Assembly (NCBI GenBank): GCA_035650475.1
Contig: DASRHP010000010.1
Location: forward strand, 62,001-126,000
Reading direction: 5' to 3'
Source: Candidatus Binataceae bacterium
Lineage (GTDB): Bacteria > Desulfobacterota > Binatia > Binatales > Binataceae
DNA length: 64,000 nt
Shown here: piece after piece, positions 36,858 to 45,377 of the stretch
Numbering within the stretch: position 1 is the first letter of the stretch
How the letters are laid out: the number at the start of each line of letters is the position of its first letter
The notes under the pieces: model-generated
What the model saw: the letters and a program-made list of their open reading frames with translations, nothing else
Told to the model about the DNA's origin: nothing
The model's database searches: none
Translations under genes and position numbers: made by a program

Positions 36858-38465
36858 ATGGGGTTCGGGGGGAAGGAGGCGCTTTCGACGGCCGCGGCCG
36901 CCGCCGGCCACGCGATGGCGGAGCCCTGTGCTGCGGCCGCGCCGCCGGTGCACGCGCGGCTTTTGCGCTATTCGCCGGCGATGGTCCTGCTCGCCGCGCT
37001 CATCGCCGACTCCAACCGCCATACCGATCCCGACCTGTGGGGTCATCTCCGCTTCGGCCGCGATTTTATCGCCGCGCATGGGCTGCTCCGCCACGACAGC
37101 TACTCGTACAGCGCGGCGGGCCATCTCTGGCGCGACCATGAATGGCTGGCCGAGGTGGTAATGGCGCTGGTGTACGACGCCGCCGGCCTGGTCGGGCTCA
37201 AGCTGTGGAAGTTCGCCTGCAGCGCGCTGACGATCGTGCTCATGGCCGAGAGCGAGGCCGAAACCGGCGCCGGCGTCCGGCTCCAGTTCTTCGTGACGCT
37301 GATCGCGGCGCTCGGCCTCATCCTCCAGTCGCAGTTCCGGCCGCAGATGTTCAGCTTCGTGATGCTGGCCGGCCTGCTCACGCTGCTCGCGCGCGAGAAC
37401 TACCGGCGCGACGCGCCGCTGTGGTTTGTGATCCCGCTCTTTGCGCTGTGGGCGAACTTGCACGGCGGGTTTTTCATCGGCGTCGCGGCGCTTGCGCTTT
37501 ATACTGTCGTCGCCGCGATAAGCGATCTTGCCGCGGGTGCCGGAGCGCGGCGCGGCCTGCGGCTCGGCTCGTTCACCGCCGCGGCCGCCGCCGCCACGCT
37601 GCTCAATCCGTACGGCGTCGGGATGTGGGAGACGGTCGCGCACGCGCTGCGCAATCCATATACACGCGCGGTCGTCACCGACTGGCAGCCTTCATTCCAC
37701 GCGATGATCTCGCAGTGGCATTCGGCGCATTCGGGGGTGCTGCTTTACCTCGTAGTCTTCGGGATGGTGGTCGGGCTGGGTGTGGCGTTCGTGGCGCAGC
37801 CACGGGGAGATGACCTGCCGCTAGTGGCGGTAGCCGCGATGATGGCCGCGGCGGCGCTGGTATCGGTTCGCAACCTGGCGCTGGCCGTGATCGCCCTCAG
37901 CGGCCCGCTCGCACGCCATCTGACCCTGGTACTCGAGCGCCGGCGAGGCGGCTTCGAATCGCAGCGGCACCCTCGAGTAAATCACTGGGTAGTGCTTGCG
38001 CTATGTGCTGGACTTGCTATTCAGGGCGGGCTTTTCTCGACGCGCCTCGCGTCCGACCAGCCATATCCGGCCGGCGCGCTCGCCTTCATGGGCGCGCATG
38101 ATCTGAGCGGTAACGTGCTCGCCGATTTCGGATGGGGCGAGTACGTAATCTGGCACGCGGTCCCACCCGATCGCGTCTTCATCGACGGCCGCTATGACAC
38201 GCTGTATCCCCTGCACGTCATCCGCGACTATCTCGAATTCTACTTCGATCGGCCTGGCGCGCATGCGACGCTCAATTCGTATCCCCACGACTTTGTGCTA
38301 ATCGGGCCGCATACGCCCGCAGCGAAGCTGATGGCCCGCCGCGGCGACTGGACGCTCCTTTATCGTGATTCCGCCGCGCTGCTTTACGCCCGCGCTAACT
38401 CGCCCGCGGCGCGCATCCCGGGACTGCCGGTAAACGGCGTCGCACTCGCAGCGCAATTCCCCTGA
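36858..38465 (+). CDS. Polytopic membrane protein, GT-C-like (tandem paralogue 1)
   Basis: 535 residues with about ten membrane segments and a soluble C-terminal part. The first loop has T-D-P-D-L-W-G-H-L-R-F-G-R and then Y-S-Y-S-A-A-G-H-L-W-R-D-H-E-W-L-A-E: acidic and His residues placed as in GT-C glycosyltransferase-type first loops. F-R-P-Q-M-F-S-F and W-A-N-L-H-G-G-F-F-I-G follow. The C-terminal domain has D-F-G-W-G-E-Y-V-I-W and F-I-D-G-R-Y-D-T-L-Y-P. Its neighbour at 38497 shares all these motifs. I recognise the family type but no established function; a lipid-linked sugar transferase is a guess. GTG at 36855 is an alternative start. Confidence 0.72.
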   Translation: MGFGGKEALSTAAAAAGHAMAEPCAAAAPPVHARLLRYSPAMVLLAALIADSNRHTDPDLWGHLRFGRDFIAAHGLLRHDSYSYSAAGHLWRDHEWLAEVVMALVYDAAGLVGLKLWKFACSALTIVLMAESEAETGAGVRLQFFVTLIAALGLILQSQFRPQMFSFVMLAGLLTLLARENYRRDAPLWFVIPLFALWANLHGGFFIGVAALALYTVVAAISDLAAGAGARRGLRLGSFTAAAAAATLLNPYGVGMWETVAHALRNPYTRAVVTDWQPSFHAMISQWHSAHSGVLLYLVVFGMVVGLGVAFVAQPRGDDLPLVAVAAMMAAAALVSVRNLALAVIALSGPLARHLTLVLERRRGGFESQRHPRVNHWVVLALCAGLAIQGGLFSTRLASDQPYPAGALAFMGAHDLSGNVLADFGWGEYVIWHAVPPDRVFIDGRYDTLYPLHVIRDYLEFYFDRPGAHATLNSYPHDFVLIGPHTPAAKLMARRGDWTLLYRDSAALLYARANSPAARIPGLPVNGVALAAQFP

Positions 38466-38496
38466 ATGCGGGCCAAAGCCCGCGAGCGGCCGCATC

Positions 38497-40083
38497 ATGT
38501 CTGAGGCCTCGAATGAGATGTTCGGCGCGGCTTCCGCGCCGGCGCCGCGTCCGCTTTCGCTGTTGCGTTGCTCGCCCGCGTTCTTCGCCTTTCTCGTGGT
38601 GGCCGCGGACGCCGGCCGCTGGGCCGATCCGGATCTATGGGGCCATATCGCCTTTGGCCGCCTCTTTCTGCATCTTGGCCGTCTGCCGCCGCGCGATATC
38701 TATTCCTACAGCGCATTCGGACATCCCTGGCACGACCACGAATGGCTATCCGAAGTGATCCTCGCGCTCGCCTACGACGCGGGCGGCGTGCTGGGGCTCA
38801 AATTGTTGAAGCTGGCCTGCACGGCGACGACGATGACGCTCCTAGCTATTGCAGCGGCGGAAACCGGCGCGGCAATCGGTCTTCAACAGCTCGTACTGGC
38901 GACGGCTGCGGTAGGGCTGGGGCCGATGATGCAGTTTCGGCCCCAGCTCTTCGACTTCATCGGGCTGAGCGCGCTGCTTCTGATCCTCGCGCGGCAGAGC
39001 TATCGGCGGAGCGGGCCGCTGTGGCCCGCGGTCCCGCTACTTGGGCTGTGGGCGAATCTGCATGGCGGGTTCTTCATCGGACTGGCGGCACTTGCCGTAT
39101 ATACCGCGGCTACGGCGGTCGAAGATTGGTTCAGCGGCGATGGATATCGTCGCGCCGGGCGACTGAGTATAGCGTTTGCAGTGTGCCTTCTGGCTACGCT
39201 GGTTAATCCATATGGAATCATGAACTGGGCGACGGTGTTTCACACGCTCCACCATCCGATAACACGTGCGATCGTGAGCGAATGGCAGCCGCTTACGTTC
39301 AGGATCGCTGAGGACTGGCGCAAGTCGCCGCTCACCGCAATTAATTTCGCGCTCGCGCTCGCGCCGCTGATCGCGCTGGCAGGGTGTTTCGTCGCGCGGC
39401 CGCGCGGCGGCGACCTGCCGCTGGTCGCGGTCGCCGCACTGATGGGCGCCGGCGCGTGGGTTGCCGTGCGCAACCTCGCTCTGGCCGTGATCGCCTCGAC
39501 GGTGCCGTTATGCCGTCACGCCGAGCTCGTAGGGGAGCGTCGGGGCTGGCGGCGCGCAGCCGCAGGGGAGCGTACGGATCCGTTGCCGCATGCGGCCAAC
39601 CAGTGGCTGATCGGCGCGATCGCGGCGGGTCTCGCCGCATGGACCGGGCTGTTCTCGCACGCGCTGCGCCCAGGCTTCGCCGTTCCGCAGGGCGCAGTCG
39701 CCTTCATGCGCGCGCACCGGCTCAAAGGCAACGTGCTATGTGATTTTGCCTGGGGTGAATATGTAATCTTCCACCTGGCGCCGGCCGCGAAGGTCTTCAT
39801 CGATGCCCGCTACGACATGGTCTATCCGCGCCGTGTGATCGAGGATTATCTCAACTTCTTCCTCGACCGATCGCACGGGGCGCAAGTGCTTGCTGGCTAT
39901 CCGCACGACTTCGTCCTGATCCGGCCGGACGCGCCGGCGCGGGCGCTGATTGAGCGCGGCGCCGGGTGGGAGCTGATCTACAGCGACTCCGCGGCCATGC
40001 TTTTTGCGCGCGCCGGCGCGCGCGCCGCGCAAATCGACGGCGTGCCTATCCGCGGGAAATCGCGGCCTGCGTTCTTTCCGTAG
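38497..40083 (+). CDS. Polytopic membrane protein, GT-C-like (tandem paralogue 2)
   Basis: 528 residues, the same architecture as the gene 31 bases upstream: A-D-P-D-L-W-G-H-I-A-F-G-R, Y-S-Y-S-A-F-G-H-P-W-H-D-H-E-W-L-S-E, F-R-P-Q-L-F-D-F, W-A-N-L-H-G-G-F-F-I-G, D-F-A-W-G-E-Y-V-I-F and F-I-D-A-R-Y-D-M-V-Y-P. About half the residues appear to match paralogue 1, so this is an old tandem duplication. The extracytoplasmic D-P-D-L-W and H-E-W-L motifs are kept in both, which argues that each is functional. Followed by tRNA-Ser. Confidence 0.72.
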   Translation: MSEASNEMFGAASAPAPRPLSLLRCSPAFFAFLVVAADAGRWADPDLWGHIAFGRLFLHLGRLPPRDIYSYSAFGHPWHDHEWLSEVILALAYDAGGVLGLKLLKLACTATTMTLLAIAAAETGAAIGLQQLVLATAAVGLGPMMQFRPQLFDFIGLSALLLILARQSYRRSGPLWPAVPLLGLWANLHGGFFIGLAALAVYTAATAVEDWFSGDGYRRAGRLSIAFAVCLLATLVNPYGIMNWATVFHTLHHPITRAIVSEWQPLTFRIAEDWRKSPLTAINFALALAPLIALAGCFVARPRGGDLPLVAVAALMGAGAWVAVRNLALAVIASTVPLCRHAELVGERRGWRRAAAGERTDPLPHAANQWLIGAIAAGLAAWTGLFSHALRPGFAVPQGAVAFMRAHRLKGNVLCDFAWGEYVIFHLAPAAKVFIDARYDMVYPRRVIEDYLNFFLDRSHGAQVLAGYPHDFVLIRPDAPARALIERGAGWELIYSDSAAMLFARAGARAAQIDGVPIRGKSRPAFFP

Positions 40084-40170
40084 CGCTGCGGCCGGAGGGC
40101 TCACGCGGCCGCCGCGCGCTGGGCCAGTGGCAGGGCCGATTGCACGCATGGCATACTGGCCTTTCCGCGC

Positions 40171-40262
40171 GGAGAGGTGGCCGAGCCCGGTTTAAGGCGC
40201 ACGCCTGGAGAGCGTGTAAACTCGAAAGGGTTTCGGGGGTTCAAATCCCCCCCTCTCCGCCA
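40171..40262 (+). tRNA. tRNA-Ser (anticodon GGA), CCA encoded
   Basis: A class II tRNA with a long variable arm. The acceptor GGAGAGG (40171-40177) pairs with CCTCTCC (40252-40258), then discriminator G and encoded CCA (40260-40262). The anticodon stem CACGC pairs with GCGTG around the loop CTGGAGA, giving anticodon GGA at 40207-40209, which reads UCC/UCU Ser codons. The T arm GGGGG-TTCAAAT-CCCCC is intact. It is not tRNA-Sec, which would have anticodon TCA. Confidence 0.97.
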
Positions 40263-40412
40263 GCCAGTCAAATCGCCACGCCAAGGCCCACGGCCACCGG
40301 GTGAATCGCCCGATTGCTTCGGCGAACCTCGTTGTTTGCGCTCGCGGCCGCGACGGCGATAAGTTTCAAACCGACATCGCGGCTTCGGGACGCTCGTCCG
40401 AGGAGGCAGACC

Positions 40413-40805
40413 ATGAGCGCAGAAGATAACAAGAAGGTCGTACTCGGGTTCTTCGAGAACATGAACGTGGGTAACGGCGCGGCCGTACTCGGCGCATTGG
40501 CCGACTCCGCCACCTGGTGGGTGGCGGGAAATTTCGCGTTGTCGGGCACCAAGACCAAGGCGCAATTCGCTCAGCTCATCGGTGAGCTCGGCGCGAGGAT
40601 CGACGGCGCGCTCAGGGTCACTCCGGTCGGAGTGACGGCCGAAGGCGACCGGGTCGCGGTCGAGGCGGAGTCGTACGCGCGGATGAAGAACGGCAAGACC
40701 TATCAGAACAAGTACCATTTCCTGTTCGTGGTGCGCGACGGCAAGATCCAGCAGGTCAAGGAATACCTCGATACCATGCACGCGAACGAAGTGCTGTGCA
40801 GTTGA
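40413..40805 (+). CDS. SnoaL/NTF2-like (nuclear transport factor 2 fold) protein
   Basis: 130 residues from ATG 40413, with GAGGAGG upstream. It shows the SnoaL-like pattern: N-K-K-V-V-L-G-F-F-E-N-M-N, W-W-V-A-G, then N-K-Y-H-F-L-F-V-V-R-D-G-K-I-Q-Q-V-K-E-Y-L-D-T-M-H-A, the last part being the family's closing strand with its D-T motif. Such proteins are small polyketide cyclases, limonene-epoxide hydrolases or ketosteroid-isomerase-like enzymes. It precedes two acyl-CoA dehydrogenases by 24 bases, so a role in the same degradation pathway is plausible. Confidence 0.83.
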   Translation: MSAEDNKKVVLGFFENMNVGNGAAVLGALADSATWWVAGNFALSGTKTKAQFAQLIGELGARIDGALRVTPVGVTAEGDRVAVEAESYARMKNGKTYQNKYHFLFVVRDGKIQQVKEYLDTMHANEVLCS

Positions 40806-40829
40806 TCTTGCCGAGCGCGGTTGTGAGCG

Positions 40830-41999
40830 ATGAGCACCGACGAAGCTCGGCTTGAACCCAGGCGTCGCATCCGGTTTGCTTTCAGCGACGAGCAGGAGCA
40901 GTTTCGCTCGGCGTTGCGGCGATTTCTGAAGGATCGATCTCCGACGACCGAAATCCGGCGGCTGATGGCCACGGCCGAAGGGTACGATCCCGCGGTATGG
41001 CGGCAGATGAGCCAGGACCTGGCGTTGCCCGGCATCCATGTACCCCAGCCCTACGGCGGTGCGGGGTTCGGGATGGTGGAGCTTTGCATCGTCACCGAGG
41101 AGATGGGCCGCGCGCTGCTCTGCGCGCCCTACTTCTCGACCGCCGTGCTCGCCGCCAACGCGATCATGAATGCCGGCAGCGAAGCGCAGAAATCAAAGCT
41201 GCTGCCCGCGGTCGCCAACGGCACGCGGCTGGCGACGCTGGCGATAACCGAGCCCGACGGGAATTGGGACCCGGATTCCATCAGGACCGTCGCGACTCGG
41301 GAGGCTGGCGGTTACCGTATCGACGGAGCCAAAAGCTACGTCGTGGACGGCCACCTGGCGGACCTGCTGGTCGTTGCCGCTCGCCTGGCGGGGAGCTCGG
41401 GCAGTGAGGGGCTGGCGCTGTTTACGCTCGCGGCCGACGCCGGCGGCGTGGAGCGGCGGCTCCTGGAATCAATGGATCCCACGCGCAAGATTGCGCGCGT
41501 CGAGTTTCGCGGCGCGCGCGCGGGCCTTTTGGGCGGACTCGGTGAAGGCGCGGCGTCGATCGTGCGCACGCTCGATCAGGCCGCTATCGCGCTCGCCAAC
41601 GAGATGATGGGCGGCGCCCAGACGATGCTCGACTCGGCGGTAAGTTATGCGAAGCTGCGGGTGCAGTTCGGCCGCACTATTGGCTCCTTCCAGGCGATCA
41701 AGCACAAGCTCGCCGATATGCTGCTCGACGTGGAACTCGGCAAGTCCGCAGCCTATTACGCCGCCCAGGCCGCCGCGCTCGATGATCCCGAATGGCCCGC
41801 GCTCGCCAGCCTGGCCAAGGCCGCGGCCTCGGAAACCTACCTGCACACCGCGGCCGAATGCATCCAGATTCACGGCGGCATCGGTTTCACCTGGGACAAC
41901 GATACGCATCTGTGGTTCAAGCGCGCCAAGAGCTCCGAGGTCTTTCTCGGCCAGCCGAGCTACCATCGCGAGCTTCTGATGCGCCGCTGGGGGGTCTGA
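40830..41999 (+). CDS. Acyl-CoA dehydrogenase family protein, first of a pair
   Basis: 389 residues of the FAD-containing acyl-CoA dehydrogenase fold. Visible: D-L-A-L-P-G-I-H-V-P-Q-P-Y-G-G-A-G (N-terminal helices), L-A-I-T-E-P-D-G-N-W as a degenerate FAD loop, R-V-Q-F-G-R-T-I-G-S-F-Q-A-I-K-H-K-L-A-D-M, and Q-I-H-G-G-I-G-F-T-W-D near the end. The catalytic Y-E-G-T type motif is absent at the usual position. Such chains are often one half of an alpha2beta2 enzyme. The partner starts at 42003, three bases after the stop. Confidence 0.88.
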   Translation: MSTDEARLEPRRRIRFAFSDEQEQFRSALRRFLKDRSPTTEIRRLMATAEGYDPAVWRQMSQDLALPGIHVPQPYGGAGFGMVELCIVTEEMGRALLCAPYFSTAVLAANAIMNAGSEAQKSKLLPAVANGTRLATLAITEPDGNWDPDSIRTVATREAGGYRIDGAKSYVVDGHLADLLVVAARLAGSSGSEGLALFTLAADAGGVERRLLESMDPTRKIARVEFRGARAGLLGGLGEGAASIVRTLDQAAIALANEMMGGAQTMLDSAVSYAKLRVQFGRTIGSFQAIKHKLADMLLDVELGKSAAYYAAQAAALDDPEWPALASLAKAAASETYLHTAAECIQIHGGIGFTWDNDTHLWFKRAKSSEVFLGQPSYHRELLMRRWGV

Positions 42000-42002
42000 G
42001 CG

Positions 42003-43247
42003 ATGAGCGAGATCAGCGAGGCCGAGGTACGCGCCGATGTGCGCCGCTGGCTGGCGGCGAACTGGGACCCGGACCTGTCGCTGCTGGAATGGCGCAGCAG
42101 GCTCGCCGATTCCGGGTGGGGCATGTCGCAGTGGCCGAGAGAATGGTATGGGCGCGGCCTGTCGCACGCGCTCGCACGCGTGGTGGAGGAGGAGTTCGCC
42201 AGTGTCGGGGCGGTCGGAGTTGCGAAATCGGGAGTGCGGCTGCTCGCGGCCGCCACCTTGCTCGAGCACGGGACCGATGAGCAAAGGCGCAAGTTCCTGC
42301 GCCGGATTCTCACTGGCGAGGATACCTGGTGCCAGTTCTTCAGCGAGCCGGGCAGCGGCTCCGACCTCGCTGGCGCGACCACCCGCGCCGAGCTCAAGGG
42401 TGATTTCTGGATCATCAACGGGCAGAAGGTGTGGACGACGAGCGCACATCATGCCGACTACGGCATGCTGCTCGCCCGCACCGATTGGGACGCGCCCAAG
42501 CACGAGGGGCTCTCGTATTTCGTCATCGAGGTCAAACAACCCGGCGTCGAGGTGCGGCCGCTTAAGCAGATGAACGGCCATGCGTCCTTCAACCAGGTGT
42601 TCTTCACCGACGCTCGGGTTCCCAAGGAAAACCTCGTCGGGCGGGTCGGCGAAGGATGGAAGGTCGCGATGACGACGCTCGCGCACGAGCGGCGCGGCGC
42701 CGACGGGCTGGCGCCGCCACACAAGCGCGCGGTACGGCTCGGCCGCGTCCACGCCGAAGAGCGGGCCGAGACCGAGAAGGCCAATCAGCCCTACCGATGG
42801 TATCCGCAACGCGCCGGCCGCGTGGACCTTGTCCTCGAGCGCGCGAAGGAGACCGGCGCCAACGCGGATCCCTACGTGCGCCAGCAGATCGCGCGGCTCA
42901 TGATCCTGGCGAAGTCGGCCGAGTGGACCGCCCGCCGTGCACGGGCCGCGCAGCAGCAGGGGCGCCCGCAAGGGCCGGAAGGCTCGCTGGGCAAGCTCGC
43001 CGCCAGCCACGTCGCGCGCGCCTGCTCCCGCGTCCATACCCTGATCACCGGCACGGCCGCGATGTTGACCGGGCCCGAAAGCCCGCGCGAGGGAGTGATC
43101 GCCGAGATCCTGGTCTCGGTGCCCGCGGTCTCCATCGCCGGAGGCACCGACGAGATTCAGCGCAACATCATTGCGGAGCGCGTGCTCGGTCTGCCCAAGG
43201 AGCCGCGGTTCGACACCGGACCGTTCCGCAACGTGCGAAGGAATTAA
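42003..43247 (+). CDS. Acyl-CoA dehydrogenase family protein, second of a pair
   Basis: 414 residues. The FAD loop is F-S-E-P-G-S-G-S-D-L-A-G, with W-T-T-S-A-H-H-A-D-Y as the isoalloxazine strand. C-terminal V-S-I-A-G-G-T-D-E-I-Q-R-N-I-I-A-E-R-V-L-G-L-P occupies the place of the catalytic Y-E-G-T-x-x-I-Q-R but reads A-G-G-T, so the usual catalytic Glu is replaced. An Arg/Gln-rich insert lies around residue 310. The gene directly follows 40830, consistent with a heteromeric enzyme of the kind known from steroid-degrading actinobacteria. Its stop overlaps the opposing hydrolase stop by three bases. Confidence 0.88.
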   Translation: MSEISEAEVRADVRRWLAANWDPDLSLLEWRSRLADSGWGMSQWPREWYGRGLSHALARVVEEEFASVGAVGVAKSGVRLLAAATLLEHGTDEQRRKFLRRILTGEDTWCQFFSEPGSGSDLAGATTRAELKGDFWIINGQKVWTTSAHHADYGMLLARTDWDAPKHEGLSYFVIEVKQPGVEVRPLKQMNGHASFNQVFFTDARVPKENLVGRVGEGWKVAMTTLAHERRGADGLAPPHKRAVRLGRVHAEERAETEKANQPYRWYPQRAGRVDLVLERAKETGANADPYVRQQIARLMILAKSAEWTARRARAAQQQGRPQGPEGSLGKLAASHVARACSRVHTLITGTAAMLTGPESPREGVIAEILVSVPAVSIAGGTDEIQRNIIAERVLGLPKEPRFDTGPFRNVRRN

Positions 43248-43870
43248 GCGGGGCGGAGCGCCTTGACGAATTCCGCGACACGCGCGATGGCCGTGCCGAG
43301 ATTCGCGGCTGCGCTGCGGCCCGAGCGTGGGCGCGGCTTGAACGAATGATCGCCATCCTCGAGCCATTCGATCTGGATCGCGACCGATAGTTTGTATTTG
43401 CCGACTTCCTCGGGCCGTCCGAACGGATCGCGGGTTCCCTGGATGAGCAGCGCAGGCGTGCGCAGTTGGCCGAGGTGGCGCACGCGCAGCCGCTCGGACT
43501 TGCCCGGCGGATGGAAGGGGTAGCCGAGACACACCAGTCCGCGCGCTTCCGCTTCATCGGCAATCATGCTTGCGATTCGGCCGCCCAGAGATTTGCCGCC
43601 GATCACGAGAGCCCTGCCGCCGCCGAGTTGCGCGATCGCGTCGCGCCATGACTGCATCAGCACCGGCTCGGAATCGGGCGCGCTGCGGGAGCCGGTTTCC
43701 CGTCGCCGCCGCATGTAAGGAAACTCGAATCGCGCGACGCGGATTCCGGAACCCGCGAGTCCGCCCGCGATTGTCTCCATGAACGGCGAGTCCATCGGGC
43801 CGCCCGCGCCGTGCGCGAGGACCAGCGTGAGCGGCGCGGCGTCCGGCCCGTTGAAAAGAAACTCAGTCAT
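43244..43870 (-). CDS. Alpha/beta hydrolase (KANL3/Tex30-like dienelactone hydrolase relative)
   Basis: 208 residues. H-G-A-G-G-P-M-D-S near the start forms the oxyanion loop of the KANL3/Tex30 group, and V-I-G-G-K-S-L-G-G-R carries the nucleophile Ser in G-x-S-x-G. G-T-R-D-P-F-G presents the catalytic Asp and G-D-H-S-F the His. The ATG at 43870 matches the family start; an upstream extension has no homology. Converges with the acyl-CoA dehydrogenase gene with a three-base overlap of stops. Substrate unknown. Confidence 0.84.
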   Translation of the reverse strand: MTEFLFNGPDAAPLTLVLAHGAGGPMDSPFMETIAGGLAGSGIRVARFEFPYMRRRRETGSRSAPDSEPVLMQSWRDAIAQLGGGRALVIGGKSLGGRIASMIADEAEARGLVCLGYPFHPPGKSERLRVRHLGQLRTPALLIQGTRDPFGRPEEVGKYKLSVAIQIEWLEDGDHSFKPRPRSGRSAAANLGTAIARVAEFVKALRPA

Positions 43871-44078
43871 TGCATTCGATAATCGAGCGCAGGACTCATC
43901 CGCGCAAGCCGTCTGCCTTCCCGCCAGATCCAGCTCGTTTGCGCGCAGATCGGGCAAGCGCTAATAGTCGCAAATTGGCAACTGGCGGCTTCTTTACGGC
44001 CGGCGAGACCGCCGCCGGGGTGTGCCGCCGAAGTCAGTCGCGACGCTTGCGCGCGCGAACCAATGCGGAGGGCCGCCA

Positions 44079-45191
44079 ATGTTGGACTATCGCCTGATTT
44101 CAGCCGATTCGCACTTCGTCGAGCCGCCCGCGATGTGGGGCGAGCGTATCGACCGGCGCTTTCGCGATCGCGCGCCGCGCACGGTCAGGAACCTCAACGG
44201 TCGCCAGGGCGAATTCTTCGTCTGCGAGAACATCACGCCGATGCCCGTCGCTGGCTTCTTCGGTGCCGGCGTGCCGTCGGCCGAGTTGCCCGAGCATAAC
44301 AAACGAGGCTTCGAGGCGGCGCCCCAGAGCGTGTGGGACCCATCCTATCGAATCAAGGATCAGGATCGCGACGGAGTCGCCGCCGAAGTCATCTACACCT
44401 CGATGGGGATGCCGCTGTTCGGGCTGGACGACGCCGAACTGCGCGCCGCCTGCTTCCGCGCGTTCAACGATTGGGCGGCCGAGTATTGCTCCTACGACCT
44501 CAAGCGGCTGGTTCCGCTCGGCCTCATAACCCTGGAGGATATCCCGGGCGCGGTCGCGGAACTTCAGCGAATCGCCAAGCTTGGGATGCGTGGCGCCATG
44601 ATCTGGGCGGAGGCGCCGCGAGAACGCCCCTACGACCATCCCGACTACGAGCCCTTCTGGGCCGCCGCGCAGGACCTCGAGATGCCGCTGTCGCTGCACA
44701 TCCTGACCGCGCGTCAGGGCACCGGCGCAAGTCCCGGTGCCGGGCGCGGTTTCCTGCTCGCGCTCGCCAATCTCCATCATCAGATTGAGCGCTCGATCTC
44801 GGTGCTGGTCTATGGCGGAGTGCTCGAAAAATTCCCGCGTCTGCGGATCGTTTCGGCCGAGAACGACGTCGGCTGGATGGCTTATTTCATGTACCGGCTC
44901 GACACGGTGCAAAACCGCCTCGGCGCGGTGGGCGGGATGAAGCTGCCGTTGCGCGCCAGTGAGTACATCAAGCGCCAGGTTTACGCGACCTTTATCGCGG
45001 ATCCGGTGTTCGTCGATTCGCTCGGTCGCTATGGCGCGGACAACGTGATGTGGTCGTCGGACTATCCGCATACTGCGGCGACCTTTCCGCGCTCGCAGGA
45101 GATCGTGACCAAGCGCTTCGGCGCTCTGCCCGAGGAGCAGCGCCGCAAGATCGTCCACGACACCGCGGCCCGCATCTATCGCCTGAACTGA
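44079..45191 (+). CDS. Amidohydrolase family 2 (metal-dependent TIM-barrel hydrolase/decarboxylase)
   Basis: 370 residues. I-S-A-D-S-H-F-V-E-P-P provides the first metal-site region, L-S-L-H-I-L-T the middle His, and M-W-S-S-D-Y-P-H the catalytic Asp, matching amidohydrolase family 2 (ACMSD-like). Family members include non-oxidative decarboxylases and hydrolases acting on aromatic or cyclic acids. ATG 44079 chosen by homology start. A Sec-containing gene follows 186 bases downstream and a second amidohydrolase after that. Confidence 0.87.
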   Translation: MLDYRLISADSHFVEPPAMWGERIDRRFRDRAPRTVRNLNGRQGEFFVCENITPMPVAGFFGAGVPSAELPEHNKRGFEAAPQSVWDPSYRIKDQDRDGVAAEVIYTSMGMPLFGLDDAELRAACFRAFNDWAAEYCSYDLKRLVPLGLITLEDIPGAVAELQRIAKLGMRGAMIWAEAPRERPYDHPDYEPFWAAAQDLEMPLSLHILTARQGTGASPGAGRGFLLALANLHHQIERSISVLVYGGVLEKFPRLRIVSAENDVGWMAYFMYRLDTVQNRLGAVGGMKLPLRASEYIKRQVYATFIADPVFVDSLGRYGADNVMWSSDYPHTAATFPRSQEIVTKRFGALPEEQRRKIVHDTAARIYRLN

Positions 45192-45377
45192 GCGGCTGCG
45201 CGATGCTGGTCGGTTCTCGCAACGGGTTGCCCCCTTGCGCCGCGGCCACCTGGTAGGTGTTTTTGCTATTTGCCAGCATCAGACGCCGCGAGCGCCATGG
45301 CACTCGCGCTACGCACGCCGGCCGGATTACAATGGCGCGCAGTTAACGCGGCGGTCCCCGATAAGGAGAGTATCCTG

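Noticed and set aside
40171..40262. Possibility that the class II tRNA is tRNA-Sec, given two selenoprotein candidates
   Set aside because: Anticodon is GGA, not TCA, and the acceptor stem has the normal seven pairs.
45189..45191. TGA at the end of the first amidohydrolase considered as another Sec codon
   Set aside because: Sequence ends at the normal family C-terminus (A-A-R-I-Y-R-L-N) and the continuing frame has no homology.
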